Positions 47,378-57,216 are shown, numbered from the stretch's first letter. The stretch: DNA of 64,000 bases from Prevotella sp. P5-50 (GCF_002251295.1 NZ_NPJA01000051.1:62001-126000), one strand, 5' to 3'. Translations and numbers: made by a program. The notes: a model not told the origin generated them from the sequence alone.

Positions 47378-47959
47378 CTATATCAAATTAATACGTTTGG
47401 CCATACGGCGCATATTGCGAATGGCATAGCGCATACGCCCAAGCGAAGTATTGATACTGACATTGGTAATTTCGGCTATGTCTTTAAACTGCAAACCCTG
47501 ATAATAACGCATCAATACCACCTCGCGCTGTTCATCAGGAAGCAGATCCATCAGTTGTCGCATGTGGCCACTGAGTTCCTCAGCCACCAGCATATCTTCC
47601 CTACTTTTATAGGGATGTCCACAATCTATGACCGTCAGCAACTCGTCATCGCTGATATTTACCGCCTGTTCTTTCTTTTGTTTTCTCACATCATCAATCA
47701 GCAAATTACGGGCAATACGCATCAACCAGTATAGAAACTTACCCTGATTGAAGTATTGTCCATCTTTCATCTTCACGATAGCTCTGATGAAAGTTTCTTG
47801 AAAGAGGTCATCGGCTTTGTCCTTATCACGGGTCAAAGCCAAGATAAAATCGAATAATTGCTGCTGATTGCGTGCCAACAACTCATCGAAAGCAGAATCC
47901 TTGCCCTCCATATAGGCTTGCACCAACATATCGTCGGAGCAGTTTGCATATCCCTTCAT
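47378..47959 (-). CDS. ECF-type RNA polymerase sigma factor
   Basis: 193 residues. Region 2 is at about 25-90 (FDFILALTRDKDKADDLFQETFIRAI; FLYWLMRIARNLLIDDVRK) and region 4 at about 130-185 (LPDEQREVVLMRYYQGLQFKDIAEITNVSINTSLGRMRYAIRNM). No anti-sigma gene or FecR-type partner is adjacent, so control is probably not by a linked anti-sigma factor. Targets unknown. Confidence 0.93.
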   Translation of the reverse strand: MKGYANCSDDMLVQAYMEGKDSAFDELLARNQQQLFDFILALTRDKDKADDLFQETFIRAIVKMKDGQYFNQGKFLYWLMRIARNLLIDDVRKQKKEQAVNISDDELLTVIDCGHPYKSREDMLVAEELSGHMRQLMDLLPDEQREVVLMRYYQGLQFKDIAEITNVSINTSLGRMRYAIRNMRRMAKRINLI

Positions 47960-48053
47960 GGTCCAAATGTTTTGATTTCTTGAGGGTAGAATTTAATCGA
48001 TAAGCCTATTGTTTTTTAAGATGGGTTACTGGCAATATTACCATTATATGATG

Positions 48054-48084
48054 CAAATTTAAGGTAAAATTTCAGTATCTCCAA
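48054..48084 (-). promoter_or_regulatory. Promoter of the ECF sigma factor gene
   Basis: TAAATTTG (48061-48054) with TTG (48084-48082) 20 bp upstream, minus strand. Leader about 88 nt. The divergent kinase-transferase gene has TAACTTTG at 48126-48133. Confidence 0.62.
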
Positions 48085-48167
48085 ATTATTCTAACAGAAA
48101 TTCGTGATTTCTCATTCTTTTGTTTTAACTTTGTGAACTGAATATATAACCAAGCTAAGACTTATTT

Positions 48168-50111
48168 ATGTTGAAACTATTTGTTCCGGGGCGTTTGTGC
48201 CTCTTTGGAGAACACACCGACTGGGCAGGCCATTACCGAACCATGAATGCCGATATCCTTCCGGGTATGGCTATAGTTACTGGTATCGAACAAGGAATTT
48301 ATGCAGAAGTGGAGAAAGCCTCCAACTTCGAAATGCATAGCGATGCCGCTGAAATGAAAGATGCGTGGCGTGACTTTTCATGCCGCATGACAGAGACAGA
48401 TCTGAAGCGTGTTGCCAAATCGGGATCGTTCTTCTGCTACTGTGCAGGTGTAGCTAGCTACATGTTGGAATGGTATAAGGTAGGTGGTGTACGCATCCGC
48501 ATCACCAATATGACGCTTCCCATGAAGAGCGGACTATCGTCATCTGCAGCTATTTGTGTTTTGGTTGCACGTGCTTTCAACTTGCTGTACAACTTGAACC
48601 TCAACACCATGGGCGAAATGAATATCGCCTATCTCGGTGAACAGCGCACTTCGTCACGTTGCGGACGACTTGACCAAGCATGCGCCTTTGGTGTGAAACC
48701 CAATCTGATGACCTTTGATGGCGATGAAATCGAAGTGCAGTCACTCAATGTCAAAAAGACACTACACTGGGTGTTTGCAGACCTTTGCACTGCAAAAGAT
48801 ACAATCCGCATCCTTTCTGACTTGAATAAGCCCTATCCATTTGCGCAAAACGAGAAGGAGCAAAACCTCCATCGGGCGTTAGGAGAATGGAACCACAAAA
48901 TCATAGAACGTGCTGTGAAATATATGGCAGAGGGACAAGTGGAGCAACTGGGCCAACTGATGACAGAGACAGAAAATATGTTTGAGGAATACATCACGCC
49001 CATGTCGCCTGCACTACAAGCACCAAAACTCCATGAAGTATTGAGGGATCCTGCCATCCAACCATTGGTATATGGTGGAAAGGGTGTTGGTTCACACGGC
49101 GATGGAAGTGTGCAATTTCTCGCACGCGATGCGGAATCACAGAAGAAATTGGTTGATTACCTCAACAGCGAAGGCATGCGTGCCTACCAATTGACCATCA
49201 ACCCTGTACATACGGTACGTCGCGCTATTATCCCCGTGGCAGGTTTCGGCACACGACTATACCCCGCGACCCGCGGATTAAAGAAGGACTTTTTCCCCAT
49301 ACCCTGTGCCGATGGCATGGTGCGCCCCGTCATTCTCATTTTGCTTGAAGAACTGGTAAAGAGTGGCATCGAGGAGATTTGTCTCGTATTGGGCTCTGAG
49401 GAGGAACGTAAACTCTATACTGAATTCTTCGAAACACCGCTTTCTGCAGAACATCTGTCGAAGCTCAATACCGAAGCACAAGAATATGAAAACCGCATTC
49501 TTGATATCGGTAAGCGACTGCGCTACGTATATCAAAAAGAAAAGCGCGGTTTCGGCCATGCCGTTTATCAGGCTGTGGAATTCACACACAATGAGCCAGT
49601 GCTCCTACTCTTAGGTGACACGATCTACCGTAGCCATCGCAATAAACCCTGTGCCCTACAACTCATCGAGGAATATGAGCGCTACAACAGACTCATGGTC
49701 AGTATCCATTCCGTTCCACTGACCGAAGTTAGTCGTTACGGCATACTCAGTGGCATCTGGGAAGACAAAGAGAACACCATTCTCAATGTATCGGCAATGA
49801 ACGAGAAACCCAAGGCCAGTTATGCCGAAGAGTTCCTTGGTGTGCGTGGCAACGATGGAAAGAAAGAGTATTGCAGTGTGTTTGGACAGTATATCCTCAC
49901 ACCGGAGGTCTTCCAGCAGTTGGAAACCGATATACGAAAAGCCGATGAAGGAAACGACCATACACGCGAGATAGAGCTCACCTCAGCACTTGAGGCCGTT
50001 CGTAGCAACCATGGCATGATGGGTGTGCGGCTTGATGGTGAGATGTATGACATGGGCAATCCCGATGCCCTCTGTCGTTGCGTAGCAGCCTTCTCTAAAC
50101 CAAAAGAATAA
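48168..50111 (+). CDS. Fused GHMP sugar kinase and GalU-type nucleotidyltransferase
   Basis: 647 residues, two enzymes in one chain. Residues 1-345 form a galactokinase-like GHMP kinase: PGRLCLFGEHTDWAGHY (7-23), the ATP loop MKSGLSSSAA (about 122-131) and GGKGVGSHGDG (about 304). Residues 349-647 form a UDP-sugar pyrophosphorylase of GalU type: IPVAGFGTRLYPATRGLKK (about 351-369), LLLLGDT and GMMGVRLDGEMYDMGNP near the end. It could turn a free sugar into sugar-1-phosphate and then an NDP-sugar. The sugar is not identified. It differs from the fucose enzyme Fkp, where the transferase part comes first. Confidence 0.85.
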   Translation: MLKLFVPGRLCLFGEHTDWAGHYRTMNADILPGMAIVTGIEQGIYAEVEKASNFEMHSDAAEMKDAWRDFSCRMTETDLKRVAKSGSFFCYCAGVASYMLEWYKVGGVRIRITNMTLPMKSGLSSSAAICVLVARAFNLLYNLNLNTMGEMNIAYLGEQRTSSRCGRLDQACAFGVKPNLMTFDGDEIEVQSLNVKKTLHWVFADLCTAKDTIRILSDLNKPYPFAQNEKEQNLHRALGEWNHKIIERAVKYMAEGQVEQLGQLMTETENMFEEYITPMSPALQAPKLHEVLRDPAIQPLVYGGKGVGSHGDGSVQFLARDAESQKKLVDYLNSEGMRAYQLTINPVHTVRRAIIPVAGFGTRLYPATRGLKKDFFPIPCADGMVRPVILILLEELVKSGIEEICLVLGSEEERKLYTEFFETPLSAEHLSKLNTEAQEYENRILDIGKRLRYVYQKEKRGFGHAVYQAVEFTHNEPVLLLLGDTIYRSHRNKPCALQLIEEYERYNRLMVSIHSVPLTEVSRYGILSGIWEDKENTILNVSAMNEKPKASYAEEFLGVRGNDGKKEYCSVFGQYILTPEVFQQLETDIRKADEGNDHTREIELTSALEAVRSNHGMMGVRLDGEMYDMGNPDALCRCVAAFSKPKE

Positions 50112-50170
50112 TCGGATGCAGAAATACAATATGCAATGTAAATCTGATTGCGAATATAGATACAATTAAG

Positions 50171-52192
50171 ATGTGTAGGAAGTTGTTCTTGTTTATTTTG
50201 CTGAGCACCTGCGGGTTCAAGGCAAGTGCGATGAATAATGACAGCATCTCTGTGATGTCTCATCTGCTTGACTATTACTCAAAGGTTCCGCAGGAGCGAA
50301 TCTATCTGCACACAGATCGTCCTTATTATATGGTTGGCGACACGATATGGTTTCGTGCTCATCTGTTGGATGCCGCCACTCGCATCCCTGTGTCACGCTC
50401 GCGCTATGTCTATGTGGAACTCTATGAACAGAATGCCGACACGTTGGTCCAGCGCATGAAAGTGCGTTGTGACAGTAGTGGCGTGTTTGCCAATGCGATG
50501 TTTCTATCGAAGACGATGGCGAGTGGTTGCTACACGCTGGTGGCCTATACACAGTGGATGCGCAACTTCGGTTCGGATTATTTCTGCTATAAGCCCATCT
50601 ATGTGACTGCAAAGACGGGCGACGACCGCTATGTGTCGTGCGTGGAAGCACCTATTGCCCTGCAATCATCGCCCCTATTGGAAGTGAAGCAACGCAAGGG
50701 ACAATTGCTGATCCGCATGTCGGATGCGAGCGAGTCTGACACGTTGACCTGTGTGATATATGGTGGCGGCAACTTGGTGGAAACACCCTATGTCGGTTCG
50801 CGTGTGTTGCGAATCGGCATGGGCCGTTTGCGTCCAGGCGTAGTGACGGTGGCCATGATCCGTCCTCAAGACAAATTGGTCTTGGCCTCTTGTGAGACGC
50901 AGATTGCCAGTCGCGACAGCATATGTGTGAGCATGAAAAGTCAGATGACAGAAGGCAAGAAGATGCCCATAGCGTCCACGCTGACCTTGACCGATCAGGA
51001 AGGCCGCCCCTTAAAAGGCACTTTTTCGGTTTCGGTGACCGACTATGACGTGGTGAAGCCCGACACGTTGCAGCCAACACTATCGCAATGGGCAGTGAGT
51101 CGCCGCGATGGCGTCTATCCCCTTGCCGATATGCTTCGTGGCCGCTATCCACAGATGACCTATCCGATAGAGACAGAACAACGTATCACGGGCAGAGTGA
51201 AAGGCACGTTGAAATCGAAATTAAAGAATCCTCATCTGCTATTGGTGAACCCCGCGGAGGGAGTGCGCCATGAGTTTGAGTTGGGCGACAGCAGTCGTTT
51301 CTCGCTGACGGTGGACAGTCCCGAAGGCACGACATGGCTATTGGAAGGCACAAAAAAAAGTGGTAGTACGGAGATGGTCGAACTACAAGTTGACAAGCAA
51401 ATACCCCCTACGGTGAGATTGCCTCACTATGCTTGTCAAACGGGCAATGATTTGTCCGTCTATGTCAAGCAGAGCAACCAACAGCAGATGTATGCTTGGA
51501 ATGGCGTGGTAGAACTGCCCGAATTTGAGAAGAAAGGAAGTAAAAAGAAACCCAAATCGATGAACTATGGCCAACTGGAAGCCCCTCGCAATCTTTATCC
51601 GAATGATCCTCGTATTGAGCATGCGGCATCCATGGAAACACTCCTCAGCCAGTTGGGCATCTATTGTTCTGTTGGTGAAGATGGCCACAAGAGAGTCGGT
51701 GGTATTGGACAGATTGTTGGAAAAAAATATGTGGACAATGTGGCAGAAACAGATGACGAAGAAATATTGGCTATCTTGCCGCAGAATGTGCGGAGTATAG
51801 AATATTTCTCGATGAACCATCCTCAGAATACGATGTATGGTGTGCGCGCTGATATTAGAGGCAGAATCCCTGGCGTGTTGTTCATCTTCCTTAAAGATGG
51901 TTCGGAGATAGGAAAGCGCAAACACCTGCTCTCCATGGCAAGGATATCCCCGTTGGGCTATCGCTACAATATGGAGTTCTATTCACCACAGTATCCCAAG
52001 ACGGATAAGAGCGACTATACGCGCCCCGACTATCGCACGACGCTCTATTGGAATCCCTCGTTGCAAACCGACGATGCTGGTGAAGCCATTGTGCGTTTTT
52101 ATTCTTCCGACTCATCGAAACGCTATCTTGTCACGATAGATGGAGCAACGGAAGATGGTCGGCCCGTGAGTTGGCAAGGCTTGCTGCGATAA
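50171..52192 (+). CDS. MG2-domain envelope protein of unknown role
   Basis: 673 residues with a signal peptide (MCRKLFLFILLSTCGFKASA). The first domain (about 30-130; PQERIYLHTDRPYYMVGDTIWFRAHL) is an MG2-like macroglobulin domain, widespread in Bacteroidota exported proteins. A carboxypeptidase-regulatory-like region is around 340-390, and the C-terminal half resembles a TonB plug remnant (about 560-610; NVRSIEYFSM...ADIRGRIPGVLFIF). No barrel follows, so it is not a receptor. Probably periplasmic or surface-bound. It lies 59 nt after the kinase-transferase gene. Confidence 0.75.
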   Translation: MCRKLFLFILLSTCGFKASAMNNDSISVMSHLLDYYSKVPQERIYLHTDRPYYMVGDTIWFRAHLLDAATRIPVSRSRYVYVELYEQNADTLVQRMKVRCDSSGVFANAMFLSKTMASGCYTLVAYTQWMRNFGSDYFCYKPIYVTAKTGDDRYVSCVEAPIALQSSPLLEVKQRKGQLLIRMSDASESDTLTCVIYGGGNLVETPYVGSRVLRIGMGRLRPGVVTVAMIRPQDKLVLASCETQIASRDSICVSMKSQMTEGKKMPIASTLTLTDQEGRPLKGTFSVSVTDYDVVKPDTLQPTLSQWAVSRRDGVYPLADMLRGRYPQMTYPIETEQRITGRVKGTLKSKLKNPHLLLVNPAEGVRHEFELGDSSRFSLTVDSPEGTTWLLEGTKKSGSTEMVELQVDKQIPPTVRLPHYACQTGNDLSVYVKQSNQQQMYAWNGVVELPEFEKKGSKKKPKSMNYGQLEAPRNLYPNDPRIEHAASMETLLSQLGIYCSVGEDGHKRVGGIGQIVGKKYVDNVAETDDEEILAILPQNVRSIEYFSMNHPQNTMYGVRADIRGRIPGVLFIFLKDGSEIGKRKHLLSMARISPLGYRYNMEFYSPQYPKTDKSDYTRPDYRTTLYWNPSLQTDDAGEAIVRFYSSDSSKRYLVTIDGATEDGRPVSWQGLLR

Positions 52193-52236
52193 GAAGATAC
52201 CGCCCGATGTGTAACGCATCGGGCGGTATCTTCTTA
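52191..52236. terminator. Strong bidirectional terminator
   Basis: A perfect 19-bp stem (52191-52209 with 52217-52235), 7-nt loop. It overlaps the stop codon of the MG2 gene and faces rfbA on the other strand. Confidence 0.82.
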
Positions 52237-52290
52237 TGTGGTCGCGCTTTCCGGGCGAAGAGTGATGCCTTCCAAAAAGACGGTGTCCTG

Positions 52291-53166
52291 TTATTTCTCT
52301 GCCAGTTGCAGGAGGTATTTGCCATATTCGTTTTTTGCCATTGGAGCAGCCACCTCACGAAGTTTCTCTTTCGTAATCCAACCATGCTTGTAGGCAATCT
52401 CTTCCAGACAGGCCACTTTCAGTCCTTGACGCTTTTCGATCACTTCGATAAAGGTAGAAGCCTCCGACAGTGAGTCGTGAGTGCCCGTGTCGAGCCATGC
52501 GAAACCACGCTGCAATGTCTGCACCTTCAGCGTCTTTTGTGACAGATATTGTTGATTGACTGTTGTTATTTCCAATTCGCCTCGTGCACTTGGCTTGATA
52601 TTTTTGGCAATTTCCACCACGCTGTTTGGATAGAAATAGAGCCCCACCACGGCATAGTTGGATTTGGGGGTTGCGGGTTTCTCTTCGATGCTGAGGCAAT
52701 TGCCGTCGGCATCAAATTCTGCCACGCCATAGCGCTCTGGGTCGTTGACATAGTAGCCAAACACCGTAGCGAGTCCTTTTTGTTCCGCATTTTTCACACT
52801 CTGATGGAGCAATCCCGTGAATCCACTACCATAGAAGATATTATCGCCCAAGACAAGACATACACTATCTTTGCCAATAAACTCTTCACCTATAATAAAG
52901 GCCTGTGCCAGTCCATCCGGCGATGGTTGTTCTGCATATTCGAAACGTACTCCGAGGTCTTCACCTGTTCCCAACAAGCGTTTAAAACCAGGAAGGTCAT
53001 AAGGAGTAGAGATGATAAGAATCTCCCGTATGCCTGCCAGCATCAAAGCCGATATAGGATAGTAAATCATCGGTTTGTCGAAAATGGGAATCAGTTGCTT
53101 GGATATTCCCTTTGTGATAGGATAGAGACGTGTGCCACTACCTCCTGCCAATACGATACCTTTCAT
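52291..53166 (-). CDS. rfbA: Glucose-1-phosphate thymidylyltransferase
   Basis: 291 residues, the usual RmlA length. First step of dTDP-rhamnose synthesis: dTTP + glucose-1-P to dTDP-glucose. [35 protein letters not shown] (3-37) is the RmlA signature, and [12 protein letters not shown] (about 108) and [10 protein letters not shown] (about 223) complete the site. Not linked to rfbBCD here; rfbD is at 40.5 kb. Confidence 0.97.
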   Translation of the reverse strand: MKGIVLAGGSGTRLYPITKGISKQLIPIFDKPMIYYPISALMLAGIREILIISTPYDLPGFKRLLGTGEDLGVRFEYAEQPSPDGLAQAFIIGEEFIGKDSVCLVLGDNIFYGSGFTGLLHQSVKNAEQKGLATVFGYYVNDPERYGVAEFDADGNCLSIEEKPATPKSNYAVVGLYFYPNSVVEIAKNIKPSARGELEITTVNQQYLSQKTLKVQTLQRGFAWLDTGTHDSLSEASTFIEVIEKRQGLKVACLEEIAYKHGWITKEKLREVAAPMAKNEYGKYLLQLAEK

Positions 53167-53276
53167 AGTTCTGTGTTTTAATCTTTCGGTGCGAAGTTAC
53201 GAAATATTCTTTGTATGACAAAGAAAATGAATAAGAAAAAGCAAATAACCACCAAAGGTCCGCATGATATACAGCA

Positions 53277-53315
53277 AAGACTCCCTCTTTCCCTATTAGG
53301 CAAAGAAGGAGTCTT
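53277..53315. terminator. Terminator between rny and rfbA
   Basis: AAGACTCC plus CTTT on one side pairs with AAAG plus GGAGTCTT on the other, with a small bulge and an 11-nt loop. It lies 26 nt past the rny stop on the minus strand. Confidence 0.6.
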
Positions 53316-53340
53316 CGTTATTTGATACTATGAATTGCTT

Positions 53341-54879
53341 TTATTTGGCGTAAGCCACAGAACGAGTTTCACGGATGACAGTAATCTTCACCTGTCCGGG
53401 ATAGGTCATCTCATTCTGAATCTTGGTAGCAATCTCACCACTGAGTGCCTCGGTCTCTGCGTCATCCATCTTATCTGCACCAACGATGACACGCAGCTCG
53501 CGACCAGCTTGAATAGCATAGGTCTTGGTAACACCGGGATAACTCATGGCAATAGCCTCAAGGTCGTTAAGACGCTTGATATATGCTTCTACGATTTCGC
53601 GTCGAGCGCCTGGACGTGCGCCACTGATAGCATCACAAATCTGTACGATAGGAGCCAACAAAGTCTGCATCTCCATCTCGTCGTGGTGAGCACCGATAGC
53701 ATTGCAGATATCGGGTTTCTCTTTATATTTCTCAGCAATCTTTGCGCCATAGAGTGCATGTGGCAATTCACTCTCCTCATCGGGCACCTTACCAATATCA
53801 TGGAGCAGACCGGCACGTTTAGCTTTCTTAGGATTCAATCCAAGTTCGGAAGCCATAACCGCACAGAGGTTGGCAGTTTCGCGTGCATGCTGCAATAGGT
53901 TTTGTCCGTATGATGAGCGATATTTCATCTTACCGATGATACGAATCAACTCTGGGTGTAATCCATGAATACCGAGGTCTATAGCCGTACGTTTACCTGT
54001 TTCGATGATTTCGTTCTCCAGTTGTTTTTTCACTTTGGTCACAACCTCTTCAATACGCGCAGGATGGATACGTCCATCGCTGACAAGTTGATGGAGAGCC
54101 AAACGGCAAGTTTCACGACGGATAGGATCAAACGCAGAAATAACGATAGCCTCAGGAGTATCATCTACAACGATTTCAACGCCACAGGCAGCTTCAAGTG
54201 CACGGATATTACGACCTTCACGTCCGATGATACGTCCTTTCACTTCGTCGTTATCGATATGGAATACAGAAACAGCATTCTCTACAGCAGTTTCTGTTGC
54301 CACTCGCTGAATGGTCTGTATCACAATTTTCTTAGCCTGAGCATTGGCATTCAGCTTGGCCTCATCCATAATTTCGTTGATATAGCTAGCAGCATCTGTC
54401 TTAGCTTCATCCTTCATGGCTTCAACCAATCGGGCCTTTGCTTCGTCTGCACTCAGTCCAGAGAGTTCTTCCAGCTTAGCACGCTCCTGCAATTGCATCT
54501 TCTCAAGTTCTTCGTTTTTCAGGACCAGCAACTTCTTTTCGTTGTCAATGCGCGTTTGCAGGTTGTCGAGTTCATTCTTTCTGCGACCCAGTTCCTCCTG
54601 ACGTTGGTTGAGCGAGATCTCACGCTGTTTCAGTCTATTTTCGCTTTGCTGGATATGCTGGTTTCGCTGTTGCACTTCCTTTTCCAGTTCGCTTTTCTTA
54701 TTGAGGAACTTCTCTTTGACCTCGAGCAGTTTCTTCTCTTTGATAACTTCGGCTTCCTTATTGGCAGCCTCTACCATTTCATTATATTTTCCTTTGATGA
54801 CATGACGGAAAATCATAAAGCCACAGAGTCCGCCAATTAGAAGGGCGGCAATGATAGCAAGGATGACTAATATGTCCAT
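53341..54879 (-). CDS. rny: Ribonuclease Y
   Basis: 512 residues. Membrane anchor (about 4-25), long coiled coil (about 30-190), KH domain (about 205-265; [15 protein letters not shown]) and HD domain (about 330-430; [15 protein letters not shown] with the His-Asp metal pair; [10 protein letters not shown]). RNase Y is an endonuclease starting mRNA decay at the inner membrane. Downstream of the zapA pair, 44 nt apart, so possibly in one unit with them. Confidence 0.97.
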   Translation of the reverse strand: MDILVILAIIAALLIGGLCGFMIFRHVIKGKYNEMVEAANKEAEVIKEKKLLEVKEKFLNKKSELEKEVQQRNQHIQQSENRLKQREISLNQRQEELGRRKNELDNLQTRIDNEKKLLVLKNEELEKMQLQERAKLEELSGLSADEAKARLVEAMKDEAKTDAASYINEIMDEAKLNANAQAKKIVIQTIQRVATETAVENAVSVFHIDNDEVKGRIIGREGRNIRALEAACGVEIVVDDTPEAIVISAFDPIRRETCRLALHQLVSDGRIHPARIEEVVTKVKKQLENEIIETGKRTAIDLGIHGLHPELIRIIGKMKYRSSYGQNLLQHARETANLCAVMASELGLNPKKAKRAGLLHDIGKVPDEESELPHALYGAKIAEKYKEKPDICNAIGAHHDEMEMQTLLAPIVQICDAISGARPGARREIVEAYIKRLNDLEAIAMSYPGVTKTYAIQAGRELRVIVGADKMDDAETEALSGEIATKIQNEMTYPGQVKITVIRETRSVAYAK

Positions 54880-54923
54880 AGATTAAATTTGATATATATT
54901 ATTAATATTCTCGTTTCAGTATA

Positions 54924-55229
54924 TTACTTTTCTTTCAGTGCATGTTCCACTTCGGCTGTCAACTTATCGAGAATATTCTTGAAAGGCTCTGCGTCATGGT
55001 TGGCGCGTTCCTTTTGATAGAGCAGTGCTATATCTATAAGTGTCATCAAAGATATTATGTGTTCGCTTTTACGGGTTTTGTATGCCGCAGCGTATGCATT
55101 ATATCTTTCAGTGATGAGCTTTGCTGCCGAGCGATAGAACTCCTCATCGTCGCGGTTGATTACCACTTCGATTTCCTCGTCATAGACGTGCAGCTTGATA
55201 TGTAACTTGTCTCGGTTTGTTTCTGCCAT
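54924..55229 (-). CDS. zapA: Cell division protein ZapA
   Basis: 101 residues from ATG 55229; in-frame ATGs upstream lie inside the preceding gene. HIKLHVYDEEIEVVINRDDEEFYRSAAKLI is the ZapA N-terminal domain, followed by a coiled-coil helix. ZapA promotes FtsZ bundling at midcell. Start is 13 nt after the partner gene. Confidence 0.88.
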   Translation of the reverse strand: MAETNRDKLHIKLHVYDEEIEVVINRDDEEFYRSAAKLITERYNAYAAAYKTRKSEHIISLMTLIDIALLYQKERANHDAEPFKNILDKLTAEVEHALKEK

Positions 55230-55242
55230 GGTTCGGTCTCCT

Positions 55243-55542
55243 CTATTCGTTTTCATCGCTAAGGATTCCAATACACTTATTCACTTCTCTGATGAGCTTC
55301 GCCAGTCTGTCTTTAGCGCTTTGCAAGTCGCCATCGGTAATACTGATCATGCGTGCCATCTTAAGGGCCTCGTAGTCTTTCTGCTTTTGATCCAACTGTT
55401 GTCGCAGCGTTTCCATTTGCTTTTCGTCCTCTTCGATTTGGGCGTATAGGTCATTGTTCTCCTTTTTCAGTTCTTGAAATCGGAGAATCATCTGCCTCAT
55501 GCGGGTTTCAAACGTTGCTATAGTTTTCTCGTTAGGCGTCAT
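55243..55542 (-). CDS. Coiled-coil protein encoded with ZapA
   Basis: 99 residues, an almost continuous coiled coil (about 5-65; MRQMILRFQELKKENNDLYAQIEEDEKQ). Its position before zapA suggests a cell-division partner with a ZapB-like role, but that is inference from context. The leader of ~88 nt contains no gene. Confidence 0.75.
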   Translation of the reverse strand: MTPNEKTIATFETRMRQMILRFQELKKENNDLYAQIEEDEKQMETLRQQLDQKQKDYEALKMARMISITDGDLQSAKDRLAKLIREVNKCIGILSDENE

Positions 55543-55636
55543 TGATACTTATTTTTGTCTTCTTTGCCTTGAGCTGTTTGGTTATGCCAATCATGACCTT
55601 GGCTGCAAAACATTAAAGACACACCCTTAATCTCTA

Positions 55637-55666
55637 CAAAGGTAACATTTTTTATACAAAGTGCAA
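55637..55666 (-). promoter_or_regulatory. Promoter of the coiled-coil/zapA unit
   Basis: TACCTTTG (55644-55637) with TTG (55666-55664) 19 bp upstream, minus strand. Confidence 0.65.
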
Positions 55667-55693
55667 CCTTTTCTGTAATATATTTAACTTTTT

Positions 55694-56323
55694 TTATTTC
55701 GTTTCTTGTTGTGCTGGCTGCTTTTCTTTTTTAGCAAGCATCACTACATGATATACGAAATCGGTTACCCATCGCTGTGAGAAACCAAGTTTCTGGTTGT
55801 ATTGACGGATTGCCACGATAGACTTCAGAACACCTGCATCACTATAATCGTTTTTATTGAAGATGTCATTGATAGTCTTTTCGGTCATGGTATAAAGAGC
55901 CTTTTTGAAGAATCCGGGCAAGCGAAGTTTGAACTTCATCAGGTTTCCGGTAAGCATCATCAAGTCTTGTGAGAACGCAGAAAACTGAATCATATAGGTT
56001 TGCACATCCTGCGGTTTCTTGCAGCGACGACGAATGCTTTGGTCTATCTCTTTAGTGAAGTCATCGCTCATGCCATATATCTCTTTCAGCATTTTCTTGC
56101 AGCGTGACTTTTCTCCCACACCGAGCTTATTGTTTTGAGTTGGCACGTGGAGTGTTTGTTTAAACACGCGTAAATCGGGCAATGCAGCCAGATTGGTAAT
56201 GCCCAAGTCTGCTGCCATTACGGCCTGGAAATAAACGCGAATGAGAGTCATGAAGTCTTCCATGCCTCCTGTTTTCTGCTGTTCATCGGTGTTACGTCCG
56301 AATATTTTAGATAAAATTCCCAT
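55694..56323 (-). CDS. Unassigned Bacteroidota-type cytoplasmic protein
   Basis: 209 residues, helical, basic, no signal peptide. MGILSKIFGRN at the start could be an amphipathic membrane-touching helix. RRRCKKPQDVQTYMIQFSAFSQDLMMLTGNLMKFKLRLPGFFKKALYTMT (split by a turn) forms the core. It resembles a lineage-specific conserved hypothetical protein; I cannot name a function. Own promoter at 56364-56393. Confidence 0.75.
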   Translation of the reverse strand: MGILSKIFGRNTDEQQKTGGMEDFMTLIRVYFQAVMAADLGITNLAALPDLRVFKQTLHVPTQNNKLGVGEKSRCKKMLKEIYGMSDDFTKEIDQSIRRRCKKPQDVQTYMIQFSAFSQDLMMLTGNLMKFKLRLPGFFKKALYTMTEKTINDIFNKNDYSDAGVLKSIVAIRQYNQKLGFSQRWVTDFVYHVVMLAKKEKQPAQQETK

Positions 56324-56363
56324 GTTTTATGTATTCTTTTAATAGATATTTACTAATGACTTG

Positions 56364-56393
56364 CAAATTTACGAATAAAAGTTGAAATGTCAA
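56364..56393 (-). promoter_or_regulatory. Promoter of the 209-residue gene
   Basis: TAAATTTG (56371-56364) with TTG (56393-56391) 19 bp upstream, minus strand. Leader about 35 nt. Confidence 0.65.
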
Positions 56394-56481
56394 ACTGATT
56401 TTGCAAGTTTAACGCTGTCATCATATATTTCCGACTTGTTCAACGGCAACATGAACCACATGATATGCATTGAAGGTTCAA

Positions 56482-56562
56482 CAAAATGGGGTTGGTGCAG
56501 GACGCTACCAACCCCTAACTATGAATGATAAGATAGTTCGGCAACAGCCGACATAGGCTTAT
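56482..56562 (-). ncRNA. Putative small RNA, about 80 nt
   Basis: On the minus strand a promoter (56599-56569) is followed within about 75 nt by a terminator: GGGGTTGGT (56496-56488 region) pairs with ACCAACCCC (56515-56507), 9 bp with a 10-nt loop, then ATTTTGTT. The RNA would also contain two short 5' hairpins (CCGA...TCGG and CGGC-TGTT-GCCG). There is no open frame of note, and the next gene has its own promoter beyond the terminator. No known RNA family recognised. Confidence 0.5.
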
Positions 56563-56568
56563 CGGTGG

Positions 56569-56599
56569 CAAATATAGCATTTATTTCAGAAAAGAGCAA
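56569..56599 (-). promoter_or_regulatory. Promoter of the putative small RNA
   Basis: TATATTTG (56576-56569) with TTG (56599-56597) 20 bp upstream, minus strand; a full match to the Bacteroidota consensus. Confidence 0.62.
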
Positions 56600-56650
56600 A
56601 TTTTCACGTGTTTTTTTCTCATTTTCAAGCATTTTCATTATCTTTGCCCC

Positions 56651-57202
56651 ATGAAGCAGCACTATTTTATATGGTTCTTGGTGGCAATACTGACATGTTC
56701 CACCGGATGTGAAAAGCAGTTGGATATGGTAGAAGATCCACCTGCGAAAGAAGACCGTGACACTACAGCAACCGACTCTACCGGTACAATAGTACCAGTA
56801 ACGGGCATTGATCCCACTATCAAGCAGAACGCATTGACAGTGGCAGAAGCGCAATTGACAGATGTGGACCGTCAAATCTGCGTCAAGGCATACATTGTCG
56901 GCACAGCCTACAAGAGTCTAAACAACATACTTCTATGGCCTCCCTTCACTTCGAGCACCTCTATCCTACTGTCAGATACTCCGATTGTAACCGACAGTCA
57001 GACAGACGAGACAATTGACAAAAACAGTTTTCTACCTGTCTGCTTGACCGACAGAGCATCAATACGCAAGAAACTCAACCTCAAGGACAACCCCGAACTG
57101 TGGAACCATCAAGTATATATAATAGGTACGCGAGATTACTATATGAACGTGTTGGGATTGAAAAAAGTTTTGGAATATGAGATAGTGAAGGCAAAGGAGT
57201 AG
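56651..57202 (+). CDS. Lipoprotein with an OB-like domain (DUF6359-like)
   Basis: 183 residues. Lipoprotein signal MKQHYFIWFLVAILTCSTGC (Cys 20). After a Thr/Asp-rich linker, a domain (about 63-180) begins LTVAEAQLTDVDRQICVKAY and ends VLGLKKVLEYEIVKAK, resembling the beta-rich DUF6359 domain of Bacteroidota surface proteins. A -7 box TATCTTTG at 56639-56646 ends 4 bp before ATG, so the mRNA may be leaderless. Function unknown. Confidence 0.72.
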   Translation: MKQHYFIWFLVAILTCSTGCEKQLDMVEDPPAKEDRDTTATDSTGTIVPVTGIDPTIKQNALTVAEAQLTDVDRQICVKAYIVGTAYKSLNNILLWPPFTSSTSILLSDTPIVTDSQTDETIDKNSFLPVCLTDRASIRKKLNLKDNPELWNHQVYIIGTRDYYMNVLGLKKVLEYEIVKAKE

Positions 57203-57216
57203 CTATGGAATAGGGA

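Noticed and set aside
51383-51925. 180-codon minus-strand frame inside the MG2-domain gene
   Set aside because: Antisense to a coherent exported protein; no family features of its own.
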